NCBI GenBank assembly: GCA_017883415.1
Contig: JADGNR010000004.1
Coordinates: 1-43,894 of the forward strand
Direction of reading: 5' to 3'
Source of the DNA: Bryobacteraceae bacterium
GTDB lineage: Bacteria; Acidobacteriota; Terriglobia; Bryobacterales; Bryobacteraceae
Length of the DNA: 43,894 nt
Every line of letters starts with the position of its first letter. Within the stretch, counting starts at the first letter, position 1. The notes beneath the pieces were generated by a model. That model was not told where the DNA came from. It searched no databases and saw only the letters and a program-made list of their open reading frames with translations. Shown here in pieces: positions 15,518 through 24,076 of the stretch. The position numbers and the translations under genes were made by a program.

Positions 15518-17161
15518 CTACACGCCGTCCGCCGACCCGCGCCCCAGCAGTCCGGCCGCCTGCAAGATGCGCCGCACCTTCTTGGGTGAAATCGAAAGGC
15601 GGTCCGCCACGCGCGAGATTTTGCGGTCCTCCCGCTCCCAGACTTTGGGAATAATCACCGCGGCGAATTCGTCGGTAATCTGCTGAAAGCTTTTTCCCCC
15701 GGTGTGGCCGTCGGACCACTCGCGCAGGACGGGATCGATTTCGCCGGTGCGGCGCAGCCGGGCCTCGAGCGCGTCCAGGTCCTCCCACTCGTGCTCCTGT
15801 TCGTGCCCGTCGGGCCGGAGCAGCGCCCGGGCTTCGTCCAGGCAGCGCCGTGCGGCCTCGCGGTTTTGAAAATGGTCGCTGGCATGCGTGAGACCCTGCC
15901 ACACGCAAGCGCGGGCCAGCAAGCGCCGGTTCTGCGTCTGCCGGGCGTACTCCACGGCATCGCGGGCGCAATTGTAGGCGAGCTGCGCGTGCCGCGCCGG
16001 GTCCTCGCCGATCTGCTCTTCCAGCCGCGCGTTCTCGATGGTGCACTGGAGCATGCGCGCCCGCGCCATCACGATGGTATCCCGCTTCTCTTCTCCCTGG
16101 CGGAAGGCCCGTTGGGCATCGGAGCTGGCGGATTCCAGGTCGCCCGAATCCAGGTGCAGGAGCCCGGAGTTGATATGGACGCTGCCGATGCCGCGATGAA
16201 TTCCGCGCTGGAGGTAGATCTCGCTGGCCTCGGCCAGATGCGCCCGCGCCGCGGAGCGCAAGCGCTCCACTTCCAGTCTCCGGGCGCGCGAGTTTTCCGA
16301 CGACCGTTCGAGCGCTTCGGCGCTGCGGCGGCGGGCCGAGGCCCGGTCGATCTGCTTCTGGCAGCGCAGCGCGATGAGGCGCTCCACCGACGCAATGTTG
16401 ACCAGCGAGCGCGCCAGGTGGAGGTGTTGCGGGTCCCACCGCTTATACTCCGTGATGGCGCGGTCGAAATACTCCAGCGCCTGTTCGTACCGCCCCTGGC
16501 GGCGGGCGATGCGTCCATAGGCCGATTGGATGTTGCCGCGGCTGACGAAATCGTCGGTGGCGCCGAGCGTCGCTTCCGACTGTTCCAGCAGCCCGCACGC
16601 CTCTTTGAGTTTCCCTTTCTGAAACGCCAGCCAGCTTTCCAGCACCTGCATCACCGCGGCCATGGGACCGTAGCCGCAGTCGTTCGCCAGGGTTATGGCC
16701 TTCGCCGTATAGCTCAGCGCGTCGTCGTAGCGGCCGATGCGCCGCAGGCAGCGCGCGGTCCAGAAGTTGGCAATGGCCAGCAACTCCGCGTCGTCGACCT
16801 CGCCTTCGAGCGACTGCACAAAGCGGAAGTGCTGGCTGGCCTGCTCGAAGTCCTCCCCGGCCAGGGCCACCATGCCTTCGGCCATGCGGACGTGCAGGTA
16901 ATCGAGCAGCGGCAGCGCCGCCCTCGATGGCGCGGGAAAGCGGGCCAGCAACTCCCGCACCAGTTCCGGACCTCCGAATCCGGCATCGACCCATTGCGCC
17001 AGCATCCCCAGAAAGACGCCGGAGTGCGGCAGCACCGGTCCCAGCGAGGCGAGTACGGGGGCGGCGGATTCCAGGGTTCGCATCCCGCTGGCGATGCGCC
17101 GGAATGCCAGATCCTCCCGAAGCTGCCGGATGATGGCGTCGAGCTCGGGAGGGGCGCTCAT
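15518..17161 (-). CDS. TPR protein with C-terminal Fis-type helix-turn-helix
   Basis: A 547-aa, largely helical protein with several TPR-like units, for example RIGRYDDALSYTAKAITLA and RQGRYEQALEYFDRAITEY, and a C-terminal DNA-binding helix-turn-helix (KISRVADRLSISPKKVRRIL, about residues 512-531) of the Fis/NtrC C-terminal kind. It has no receiver or AAA domain. It follows the Ser/Thr kinase gene by 42 bases on the same strand, so the two probably form an operon and the TPR protein may be the kinase substrate; this is inference. The start ATG at 17161 has no clear Shine-Dalgarno. Its targets are unknown. Confidence 0.75.
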   Translation of the reverse strand: MSAPPELDAIIRQLREDLAFRRIASGMRTLESAAPVLASLGPVLPHSGVFLGMLAQWVDAGFGGPELVRELLARFPAPSRAALPLLDYLHVRMAEGMVALAGEDFEQASQHFRFVQSLEGEVDDAELLAIANFWTARCLRRIGRYDDALSYTAKAITLANDCGYGPMAAVMQVLESWLAFQKGKLKEACGLLEQSEATLGATDDFVSRGNIQSAYGRIARRQGRYEQALEYFDRAITEYKRWDPQHLHLARSLVNIASVERLIALRCQKQIDRASARRRSAEALERSSENSRARRLEVERLRSAARAHLAEASEIYLQRGIHRGIGSVHINSGLLHLDSGDLESASSDAQRAFRQGEEKRDTIVMARARMLQCTIENARLEEQIGEDPARHAQLAYNCARDAVEYARQTQNRRLLARACVWQGLTHASDHFQNREAARRCLDEARALLRPDGHEQEHEWEDLDALEARLRRTGEIDPVLREWSDGHTGGKSFQQITDEFAAVIIPKVWEREDRKISRVADRLSISPKKVRRILQAAGLLGRGSADGV

Positions 17162-17203
17162 AATTGCAGTATAAGGCGATGGCTCACCGCCGAGACGCCG
17201 AGC

Positions 17204-19867
17204 CTAGAACAGCTCTTCCCGCAGCAGCGGGCGGCCGGCCAGAGAGATGCGGAACCCGTAGACCGCGATCAGCGCCGCCACCACCAACGGCACCAGGCCC
17301 ATGGGGGCGTACCATGCCGAGAAATCGAGCGAGCGCGGAAACGCCAGCAGCAATTGCGAAACGAAGTCGGCCGCGATCAGGGCCAGCAGGCCAAAGCGCA
17401 GCAGCATGAAGGCATAGATCACGGCGAACAAGGCGTTGGTCGGCCAGTCGATCAGCGGATATCTGCTCCCCAGAGAATAGATCGCGGTCATGATGGCGAT
17501 GAATCCGAGGGCCGTCAGCCACTCCTTGCGCAGCGCGATGCGGATCAAAAACAGCAGGAAGAAGAACAGCAGCGCATCGCTCAGTGCGCCGTACAGGGCT
17601 TGCAGCAGTACCCCGGTGGCTGGCCGGATGCCGCCCAGCGACGCCAGCGGCGGCATGATGGGCTCGCCGGCCGCGCCGTGCAGCGCGAATTGCAACACGA
17701 TGAGCGAGCCCCAGAGGGAGCCCAAGGCGGCGCCATAGAGCAGGTCGCGCCCTACCAGCGGGTCGCGAATTCCCCGCGTGGTGTAACGGCTCCAGCCGAT
17801 CACCGTCTGGGGCCAGCGGCGCCGCACCCACGGCTCCAGCGCCAGGTAGAAGAGCGCGCCCATGCAGGCGTTGACCGCGGCGCCGGCCACGGCATCCCAG
17901 AACAGGTTCAGCTCCTCGATCGATGCCGAATGGTGCATGGTGAGGAAATACCGGCCGGCCATGGAACCAAAAAACAGAAGGCCCAGGCGGAGCGCGCCGC
18001 GGCGGTCCCCCCTTTTCGCGCGCAGGTTGTGCCACGCAATCAGCCAGGCCGCAATGAGCGCCGTATACACGATCGCCAGGATCGCGAGCTGGCCCGCTTG
18101 CGTACTGGCCTGCTCGGTGCGTTCGGGACGGCTCCACGGCCCGACGATGCGGAAGAACACCGGGCGTCCGCGCCACGCCGCCGCCTCCACGCGCAGAGCC
18201 GCGCCGGTCTCCGAGTCGGCGCCAGTCCAGGCGCGCCGCGCGTCCCAATTCGCCAGCGGAGTCCATTGCGGTTCGGTCGGCTGGAAAGCGGCCGGGTCCA
18301 GCCCCGCGGCTCGGAACAAGACGGCCCAATCGAACTCGCCCGCCGCCGGCGCGGGCCCTTCCACTTGCGGGGGGACCGTTTCCAACTCGCGGAGCTTTCC
18401 CTCGGGATCGGTTTTGAGCCGCGCCATGCCGGACATCTCGAGCGGCGGGTCGCCGTAGCTCACGACGACATTGAAGTGGCGCATGGCCACGATATCGTGC
18501 GGGCTTTCGCGGTACCAGAAATCGATGACCGGCGGCAGTCCGGCGGCGGGATTCCGCCATCGCCGGCCGGCGGCGTCGGGGTGCTTGCTCAAATAATCCT
18601 GGTAGGTCTTGTCATAGTCGAATCCCCACACGGCGTCGCCGGGCCTGGCGGTGTAGCCGAAACTCTTCAGCAGATTGCGCGCATCGCGGGCCAGCGCCTC
18701 CGGCGGCTCCTCCAGCGGAATTTTCGCGGTGAAGCAGAACTTCGCACCGGCGATGCCCGCCAACAGGATTCCCACAAGGGCGGCCGCCAGCCAGATCAGG
18801 GCGACACGGGGCCTCAGCCCCTCGGTATCGCCGGCGGCGGCCACCAGGTCCGGGGAAGGCGTCTCGCCCGCGGCCATCGCCGCCGCCAGCACATCGCCGC
18901 CGGGCAGTCCCGCCGCCACCGCCAGCGCCGAAGAGGGCCGCCGCCGCGGATCCGGCTCGAGACAGCGCATGATGACCCGCTCCACCGCGGGGTCCAGTTC
19001 CTTCACCGTTTCGGTGATCGACCGCGGTTGGGCGCGCTGCTGCATATCGACCAGTTCCATCAGGGACGCCGCTTCGAAGGCCCGCTTGCCGGTGAACAGC
19101 TCGTAGAGCACCAGGCCCAGGGCGTAGAGATCGCTCCGCTGGGTCACTTCGGTTCCGGCGAGCTGCTCCGGCGCCATGTAGGCGGGCGTGCCGCTGCGAA
19201 TGTCGCCCTGGTGCAGTTGATCGCTCAGGCCGGCCAGCCCGAAATCCATGACGATCACCTGGCCGCGCCCGTCGATCATCACGTTGGCCGGCTTCAGGTC
19301 GCGATGCAGCACGCCTTTTTCGTGCGCCGCCGCGAGGCCGGCGCACAACTTGCGCGCCGTTTCGGTGGCCTTATCCACGGGCAGCCGTCCGATGCGGCGC
19401 AGCAGCGACGCCAGATCCTCGCCATCGACGTACTCCATGGAGATGTAGTGGATCCCCTCCACCTGTCCGATGTCGTAGACCCGGCAAACGTTGGGATGGG
19501 TCACCTGCCGCGCCAGGCGCACTTCATTGTAGAAGCGGGCCAGCGCGTGTTCGTCGCGCGCCATGGCTTCCGGCAGGAACTTCAGCGCCACCGCCTGGCC
19601 CAGCGTCAGGTCGGTGGCACGGTAGACCTCGCCCATGCCGCCGCGGCCCAGGAGGCCGGCAATGCGGTAGCGTCCGGCCAGCACGGTCCCCGGAAGAAAT
19701 CGTCCTTCGTCCACGCTGCCCGAGGAGCTCAGGTGCGGCGCGGAGGAGGCGCCGGGTTCCGCCAGCACCGCCGTTTCCGCGGAGGTGGTATCGAGCGCTG
19801 CCGCGCACCAGGGGCAGAAACGGCCGTCCCCGGGGGATACGCGCGAGCAGGAAGGACAGCGAGGCAT
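17204..19867 (-). CDS. Membrane Ser/Thr protein kinase with N-terminal zinc ribbon
   Basis: An 887-aa protein. Residues 4-21 form a zinc ribbon (CPSC...CPWC). A complete Hanks-type kinase domain follows at about residues 65-330: Gly loop GLLGRGGMGEVYRATD, Lys in VALKFL, catalytic loop HRDLKPANV, DFGLA and GTPAYMAPEQL. A first membrane helix (IWLAAALVGILLAGIAG) leads to an extracytoplasmic part, and then a multi-helix membrane domain fills the C-terminal 300 residues. All catalytic residues are present, so it should be active. Acidobacteria carry many kinases of this kind. It precedes the TPR-HTH gene. The upstream region carries a G-rich inverted repeat. The signal sensed is unknown. Confidence 0.9.
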   Translation of the reverse strand: MPRCPSCSRVSPGDGRFCPWCAAALDTTSAETAVLAEPGASSAPHLSSSGSVDEGRFLPGTVLAGRYRIAGLLGRGGMGEVYRATDLTLGQAVALKFLPEAMARDEHALARFYNEVRLARQVTHPNVCRVYDIGQVEGIHYISMEYVDGEDLASLLRRIGRLPVDKATETARKLCAGLAAAHEKGVLHRDLKPANVMIDGRGQVIVMDFGLAGLSDQLHQGDIRSGTPAYMAPEQLAGTEVTQRSDLYALGLVLYELFTGKRAFEAASLMELVDMQQRAQPRSITETVKELDPAVERVIMRCLEPDPRRRPSSALAVAAGLPGGDVLAAAMAAGETPSPDLVAAAGDTEGLRPRVALIWLAAALVGILLAGIAGAKFCFTAKIPLEEPPEALARDARNLLKSFGYTARPGDAVWGFDYDKTYQDYLSKHPDAAGRRWRNPAAGLPPVIDFWYRESPHDIVAMRHFNVVVSYGDPPLEMSGMARLKTDPEGKLRELETVPPQVEGPAPAAGEFDWAVLFRAAGLDPAAFQPTEPQWTPLANWDARRAWTGADSETGAALRVEAAAWRGRPVFFRIVGPWSRPERTEQASTQAGQLAILAIVYTALIAAWLIAWHNLRAKRGDRRGALRLGLLFFGSMAGRYFLTMHHSASIEELNLFWDAVAGAAVNACMGALFYLALEPWVRRRWPQTVIGWSRYTTRGIRDPLVGRDLLYGAALGSLWGSLIVLQFALHGAAGEPIMPPLASLGGIRPATGVLLQALYGALSDALLFFFLLFLIRIALRKEWLTALGFIAIMTAIYSLGSRYPLIDWPTNALFAVIYAFMLLRFGLLALIAADFVSQLLLAFPRSLDFSAWYAPMGLVPLVVAALIAVYGFRISLAGRPLLREELF

Positions 19868-19900
19868 AGGAGATCGAGATCCAATCTTAGCTGACAGGGA

Positions 19901-20020
19901 CTGGGGGCTGGGGGCTGGGGGTTAGGGAAAGGAGCTCGCTTCGCTCGCAGCGTTCTGGAAAAGACGCGAGCGAAGCGAGCAAACTTTCCCCAGCCCCTAG
20001 CCCCCAATCCCCAGCCCCCG
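19901..20020. repeat. Large inverted repeat with G-quadruplex-type runs on both strands
   Basis: The core is a perfect 15-bp stem (GCTCGCTTCGCTCGC at 19934-19948 with its complement at 19966-19980) around a 17-base loop. Outside it, the left arm has four G-runs on the plus strand (19903-07, 19910-14, 19917-21, 19925-27). The right arm has five C-runs (19988-91, 19994-97, 20001-05, 20009-12, 20015-19), that is, G-runs on the minus strand. It fills the region between the kinase start and the infC promoter. Confidence 0.8.
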
Positions 20021-20035
20021 TCGGTTGCATGTTCG

Positions 20036-20066
20036 TTGACATTTACCGCTCCTCTTGGTGTACACT
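20036..20066 (+). promoter_or_regulatory. Likely sigma-70-type promoter of infC
   Basis: A consensus -35 TTGACA (20036-20041) is followed by TACACT (20061-20066, spacing 19) or the overlapping TGTACA (20059-20064, spacing 17). Transcription from here would give a leader of about 120 bases before infC. Confidence 0.55.
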
Positions 20067-20191
20067 GTATCTAACGAAACTCGCGCTTGTTTTTAATTCG
20101 CACCATTCCGACCCCTCGACCAGAGTTTTCCGGGCGTCCCGGTCCTTCCCGCATGCCTTCCCAATCCTCAACTGAATTGAACGCATAACCA

Positions 20192-20773
20192 ATGTATCCA
20201 GGAAGAAACTACCCGCCTCGCAGGCAGAATCGCAGAGAGAACGTGAACGAATCGATCCGCGCGCGCGAAGTCCGTGCGGTGTTTCCGGATGGGACTACCG
20301 AGGTGATGCCCACTTCGGCGGCGTTGCGGAAGGCGCAGGAATTGGGGCTCGATCTGGTTCTGATCGCTCCTACCGCCGTTCCCCCGGTCGCCAAGGCCGT
20401 CGATTTCGGGCACTATCAGTATGAGCAGAAGAAGAAGCAGCACGACGCCAAGAAGAAACAGCATGTCGTCCAGGTGAAAGAGCTCAAGTTTCGGCCCAAC
20501 ACCGACGATCATGACTACGACTTCAAGATGAAGCATGCCATTCGCTTCCTCGCGGAAGGCAACCGGGTGAAGGCGGTGGTGCAGTTCCGCGGCCGCGAGA
20601 TCGCCCATGCCGACTTGGGTAAGAAGCTGCTCATGCGTTTTGCCGCGGACCTCGCCAGCCATGGCTCGGTGGAGGGCATGCCCCGGTTGGAGGGCCGCAA
20701 CGCCCACATTCTGATCAGCCCGACCAAGACCGCCGGCAAGAGCGCTGGTGAAAAGCCGCCGCCCGAGAACTAG
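20192..20773 (+). CDS. infC: Translation initiation factor IF-3
   Basis: A 193-aa protein with the full IF-3 layout: an N-domain (VNESIREVR-type opening, VNESIRAREVRAVFPDG; LIAPTAVPPVAKAVDFGHYQYEQ), a Lys-rich linker (KKKQHDAKKKQH) and a C-domain (VKELKFRPNTDDHDYDFKMKHA, VVQFRGREIAH). IF-3 binds the 30S subunit and checks start-codon pairing. The ATG at 20192 has no visible Shine-Dalgarno. The usual downstream partners rpmI and rplT are absent; a hairpin follows and then an unrelated ATPase. The C-terminal tail is slightly extended and charged. The identification is firm. Confidence 0.96.
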   Translation: MYPGRNYPPRRQNRRENVNESIRAREVRAVFPDGTTEVMPTSAALRKAQELGLDLVLIAPTAVPPVAKAVDFGHYQYEQKKKQHDAKKKQHVVQVKELKFRPNTDDHDYDFKMKHAIRFLAEGNRVKAVVQFRGREIAHADLGKKLLMRFAADLASHGSVEGMPRLEGRNAHILISPTKTAGKSAGEKPPPEN

Positions 20774-20778
20774 CCCTC

Positions 20779-20805
20779 CGCGGTGAGTTGGGAACCGCGC
20801 GTTTT
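20779..20805 (+). terminator. Possible rho-independent terminator after infC
   Basis: Stem CGCGGT (20779-20784) and ACCGCG (20794-20799) with a 9-base loop, followed by CGTTTT. The stem is short and the T-run has only four bases, so the call is moderate. Confidence 0.5.
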
Positions 20806-20860
20806 GGCCCGGCTCCCGCCGCATGATAAGATTGCGATAAGAGTTCTCAGCCGCAGCCCT

Positions 20861-21754
20861 ATGTACAACGCTTTCTTCGGCTTCACCGAAAATCCGTTCA
20901 ACATGAGCCCGGACCCTTCGTTTCTGTTCCGCAGCCCCCAGCACGAGGAAGCCTTGGCCAACCTCATCTACGGAGTGCAGAGCCGGAAAGGCTTCATTGT
21001 GCTCACCGGCGAGGTGGGCACCGGCAAGACCACCATGCTGGAGTGTCTTCGCGACTTTCTGTATTCCCAGCAGATCGCCTTCGCTTCCCTATTCAATTCC
21101 CGGCTCAACGTGGAACAGTTCTTCGAGCTGCTGGCTTATGATCTGGACCTGCGCTGCAATCGCCTTTCCAAGACCGAGGTGCTGCTCTCCCTGAACAACC
21201 TGCTGCTCGAGAGAGCGGCGGCCGGGCGCACCACCGTCCTGATCGTCGATGAGGCGCACAATCTCGAATGGGACGTGCTCGAGGAGATCCGGCTGTTGGG
21301 GAACCTGGAAAACCGCCGCGGCAAGCTGCTCCAGATATTTCTCGCGGGCCAGCAGGAATTGGACCGTAAGCTCGAAGCTCCCGAGTACCGCCAACTCAAG
21401 CAGCGCGTCGCTTTGCGCTGCACCTTGCGCAGCTTCGATCCGGCGGAGGCTGCGGCCTACGTGGATTCGCGGATGGCCCGCGCCGGCCTCAAGAACCAAA
21501 CCATCATTTCCCCCGAACTCATGGATGAGATTCAATTCAGGTCTCAGGGCATTCCCCGCCTCATTAATGCCATCTGCGACAACCTGCTCTTGACCGCGTT
21601 CGCCATGGAGACCAGGACGGCCACGCTCGCCATGCTCGATGAGGTCACCGCCGACATGCGCCTGGAATATCTCGGTCACCGTGCTTTCCACGCAGAAGGT
21701 GCGTACCCGGAGCACGGTTTGCGACCGAGCCAGATACCCTTCCGAGCGGATTAG
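20861..21754 (+). CDS. ExeA/GspA-like AAA ATPase
   Basis: A 297-aa protein of the ExeA/XrtA-associated ATPase family. It opens with MYNAFFGFTENPFNMSPDP, the family signature, and has Walker A GEVGTGKTT (about residues 47-55), Walker B TVLIVDEAHNL and a C-terminal lid (GIPRLINAICDNLLLTAFA). Such ATPases serve type II secretion or exopolysaccharide/exosortase loci. Neither kind of locus is present here, so the role is open. I start at ATG 20861; a GTG at 20783 would add 26 unlikely residues overlapping the terminator. Nothing is recognisable between its end and 21975, which probably includes the promoter of the next gene. Confidence 0.85.
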   Translation: MYNAFFGFTENPFNMSPDPSFLFRSPQHEEALANLIYGVQSRKGFIVLTGEVGTGKTTMLECLRDFLYSQQIAFASLFNSRLNVEQFFELLAYDLDLRCNRLSKTEVLLSLNNLLLERAAAGRTTVLIVDEAHNLEWDVLEEIRLLGNLENRRGKLLQIFLAGQQELDRKLEAPEYRQLKQRVALRCTLRSFDPAEAAAYVDSRMARAGLKNQTIISPELMDEIQFRSQGIPRLINAICDNLLLTAFAMETRTATLAMLDEVTADMRLEYLGHRAFHAEGAYPEHGLRPSQIPFRAD

Positions 21755-21993
21755 CGGTTTCCAAGGCCCCGTCTAAGGGTTTTACCTGATACGTAAATTA
21801 ACCAATGCCAACTAAAAGTACTAGCTGTCACCCTACTATCGTTATTCTTCAGGCAGTTCATTACGATACACTGCGGATAGGATAGGAAGGCGATCAGCGT
21901 GCTTTGGTAGACAGAATGGGACCGGCACTAGCCATCCAATTTCGAGGGCGAGTCCTTCGTGATTCGCAATACGTGGTGATAAGGAGATCCTAA

Positions 21994-22224
21994 ATGCGCA
22001 GATTTTTCGAAAACAAATTAGCGTTTGCCGCAATTCTGTTCCTGTTCGCGCTTGCATTCACCGCGAACCTCATCCAGGGTGCTGAGGCGCCTCGATCCGG
22101 CCAACTGCAAATCACGCTCGCTACATTCGCCATGGTGCATGGCCCGACCATGCCGCCCGATCCGTGGATTGGCGTCGCGCTGGCGCACGGTCCGACGATC
22201 CCGCCCGATCCGTGGATCGGATAA
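21994..22224 (+). CDS. Small secreted peptide with two HGPT-PPDPWIG repeats
   Basis: A 76-aa protein with a strong Shine-Dalgarno (AAGGAG at 21980-21985) and a signal peptide (LAFAAILFLFALAFTANLIQGAEA). The rest is short. It ends in two copies of a 12-residue motif, HGPTMPPDPWIG at residues 49-60 and HGPTIPPDPWIG at 65-76, spaced 16 residues apart; the second copy is the very C-terminus. Codon third positions differ between copies while the amino acids hold, so the motif looks selected. I do not recognise a characterised family. A secreted signalling or structural peptide, or a precursor peptide, are possible; no modification enzymes are adjacent. A membrane protein gene follows 75 bases downstream. 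Confidence 0.8.
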   Translation: MRRFFENKLAFAAILFLFALAFTANLIQGAEAPRSGQLQITLATFAMVHGPTMPPDPWIGVALAHGPTIPPDPWIG

Positions 22225-22299
22225 CCCTGAGCACAACCCTAGGGTATTTCGTTGCCTTGATCCCACGGGACCTCGCCTCCGGCTTAGAATTGTAGTGGC

Positions 22300-23052
22300 A
22301 TGAGCCTCAACTGGAGCTGGATGAACTATGCGGTTCAGGTGTGCGGATGGGCGCTCGGCCTGCCCCTGGAACTGCTCGTGGTCGCTGTGCTCCTGCGAGG
22401 CGGCTATCGCCGTTTCCCGGTACTGTTCGGCTACACCATTGCCAGCTTTCTGACGACCCTCATTGAGATCTCGCTTGAGTTCGTCTATTACCGCACCGGC
22501 GATCCGCAAGTCCTGGTGAGAGCGGCGCGCGCCTACTGGATCAATGAATGGATTCTGCAGTTCCTGGTTTTTGCCGTGGTCATCAGCCTGATCTATCAAG
22601 CCACCACGGCTGCGAGATCGCGCCGCGTCGTGCGCGCGGCCCTGATTCTCGGCGCCATCCTGTTCGCCGGGATATCGCTCGCCATCCATTTCCGGCCGGG
22701 GCCGAAGTTCGGGCCGTGGATGACTCCCTGGACCCGCGATCTGAATTTTGGAGCGGCGATTCTGGATCTCGCCTTGTGGGGCATGCTCCTGGCCGCGCGC
22801 GAAAAAGACCGGCGGGTACTCATGCTCAGCGGCGGGCTGGGACTGCAGTTTACCGGCGGAGCTATCGGGGAGTCGATCCGCAGCCTGTCGACCCGTAACC
22901 AGTCCCACGCCCTGTCATTCGGCGGCGGCGTCGTCGCCATGCTGGCCAACCTGTTGTGCCTTTATGTCTGGTGGCAGACGCTCCGTGCGCCGCTACGGAA
23001 TGGACCCGGACGCCCACTCGGCCCCAGCGAAATAAGGGCTGCTACAAAATAA
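22300..23052 (+). CDS. Hypothetical multi-pass membrane protein
   Basis: A 250-aa protein with about six or seven hydrophobic segments, such as WALGLPLELLVVAVLLRGG, FPVLFGYTIASFLTTLIEI, LQFLVFAVVISLIYQAT, ALILGAILFAGISLAI and VVAMLANLLCLYVWWQTL. It ends in a short basic cytoplasmic tail. I do not recognise a named family or catalytic residues. The start ATG at 22300 has no clear Shine-Dalgarno; a TAGAAT box at 22285-22290 could give an almost leaderless message. It may be cotranscribed with the small repeat peptide. It converges with the OmpA gene across a hairpin. Confidence 0.75.
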   Translation: MSLNWSWMNYAVQVCGWALGLPLELLVVAVLLRGGYRRFPVLFGYTIASFLTTLIEISLEFVYYRTGDPQVLVRAARAYWINEWILQFLVFAVVISLIYQATTAARSRRVVRAALILGAILFAGISLAIHFRPGPKFGPWMTPWTRDLNFGAAILDLALWGMLLAAREKDRRVLMLSGGLGLQFTGGAIGESIRSLSTRNQSHALSFGGGVVAMLANLLCLYVWWQTLRAPLRNGPGRPLGPSEIRAATK

Positions 23053-23053
23053 A

Positions 23054-23085
23054 GGAGCCGCTCGCCACCCTGGGCGCGCGGCTCC
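23054..23085. terminator. Bidirectional hairpin between convergent genes
   Basis: GGAGCCG (23054-23060) pairs with CGGCTCC (23079-23085), with further GC pairing inside. It lies directly after the membrane-protein stop and before the OmpA stop on the other strand. Confidence 0.55.
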
Positions 23086-23110
23086 GTCCTGTTTCCAATC
23101 GTCCGGCGAT

Positions 23111-23887
23111 CTAGTGGTCCTGCTGTTGATCCCGGTTGGCGGCCCCGTTCTGGCCCAGAGAAGCCGTGACCTGATCGGCGCTGAAGACTTTCACTTCCAC
23201 ACGACGGTTCTTCGCTCGCGCGGCACGGTTGCGGGCTTCGTCCACGGGCTTCTCGTCGCCCAGCCCGATCATGTGAATGCGGTAGATCGGGATATCGTGC
23301 TTGGCGACCAGATACTCCACGACGGCGTCGGCGCGCTTGCGGCTCAAGGCCTCGTTATAGACTCTCGACCCGGTGCGATCGGTATAGCCTTCCACGGCGA
23401 TGAAGAAACGCTTGTCCGCCTTCACGTCCTCGACCAGTTTGTCCAGGTCCTGTTTTGCGTCGGGCGTCAGCGCATATTTATCGAATTTGAAAGCGACCAT
23501 GGCCGAGGTCTGCAGCTTGTAGTCGTCGATGTTCGAAACCACCGTGCGCAAGCTGTTCAAACCCTGCGTATTCTGGTCGGCTACCTGGGCCACCTGGTTA
23601 GCCTTGTTCATCGCATCACCGGCGTGTTGATCGGCGGTGGCCGCGTGCTGGTCGGCACTCGAGGCCCGCTCCTGAGCCGCGCTGATGCCGCTCTGCGCCT
23701 TCTCGTCAACCTGCTTGACAGTGTTGCGAGTGTCTTCAATCTGTTGGGAGTTTTGGGTGGTCTGCTGGCCTACCTGGTCCACCTTAGCTTGGATAGGAGT
23801 GGTCGTGTTGCGGACATACTTCTTGGTCGCGCAGCCGCCGGCGAGCAACGCGCCCGTTACGATGCACGTCGTAAGGAAAGCTTTCAT
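23111..23887 (-). CDS. OmpA-family outer-membrane lipoprotein
   Basis: A 258-aa lipoprotein with signal and lipobox (MKAFLTTCIVTGALLAGGC, Cys at residue 19). A predicted coiled coil follows, rich in Gln, Ala and Asp (about residues 30-120: QVGQQTTQNSQQIEDTRN, SADQHAATADQHAGDAMNKA). The C-terminal OmpA peptidoglycan-binding domain comes last (FDKYALTPDAKQDLDKLV, VEGYTDRTGS, EALSRKRADAVVEYL, NRAARAKNRRVEV). It would anchor the outer membrane to peptidoglycan. ATG 23887 has GAGG upstream and begins the signal peptide. A plausible promoter (TTGCGT at 23953-23958, TATACA at 23930-23935, spacing 17) lies upstream. Confidence 0.9.
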   Translation of the reverse strand: MKAFLTTCIVTGALLAGGCATKKYVRNTTTPIQAKVDQVGQQTTQNSQQIEDTRNTVKQVDEKAQSGISAAQERASSADQHAATADQHAGDAMNKANQVAQVADQNTQGLNSLRTVVSNIDDYKLQTSAMVAFKFDKYALTPDAKQDLDKLVEDVKADKRFFIAVEGYTDRTGSRVYNEALSRKRADAVVEYLVAKHDIPIYRIHMIGLGDEKPVDEARNRAARAKNRRVEVKVFSADQVTASLGQNGAANRDQQQDH

Positions 23888-24076
23888 AGTCGAGAACCTC
23901 GTTCCCGTTATTAGCAATCCATGCACCGTTGTATATAAAACACGTTTTTTCAACGCAAAAGAGCCATGTTCGCAGCCTGGCGACGATTGGCGGAAGGTAA
24001 GGATTACGCAATACGCGCCTACACAATCCAAACTTCGTGCAAGAACGCACGAGGATCGTGCAACGCGTGCACGCAG

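Noticed and set aside
15704-19894. A very long open frame on the plus strand, antisense to the kinase and TPR genes
   Set aside because: It only mirrors the high-GC codon pattern of two clear minus-strand genes; the translation is rich in Arg, Gly and Gln and has no recognisable domain or Shine-Dalgarno.
21919-21940. A sigma-54-like box upstream of the small repeat peptide gene
   Set aside because: TGGGACCGGCACTAGCC lacks TTGC at -12 and there is no dyad; the match is at chance level.
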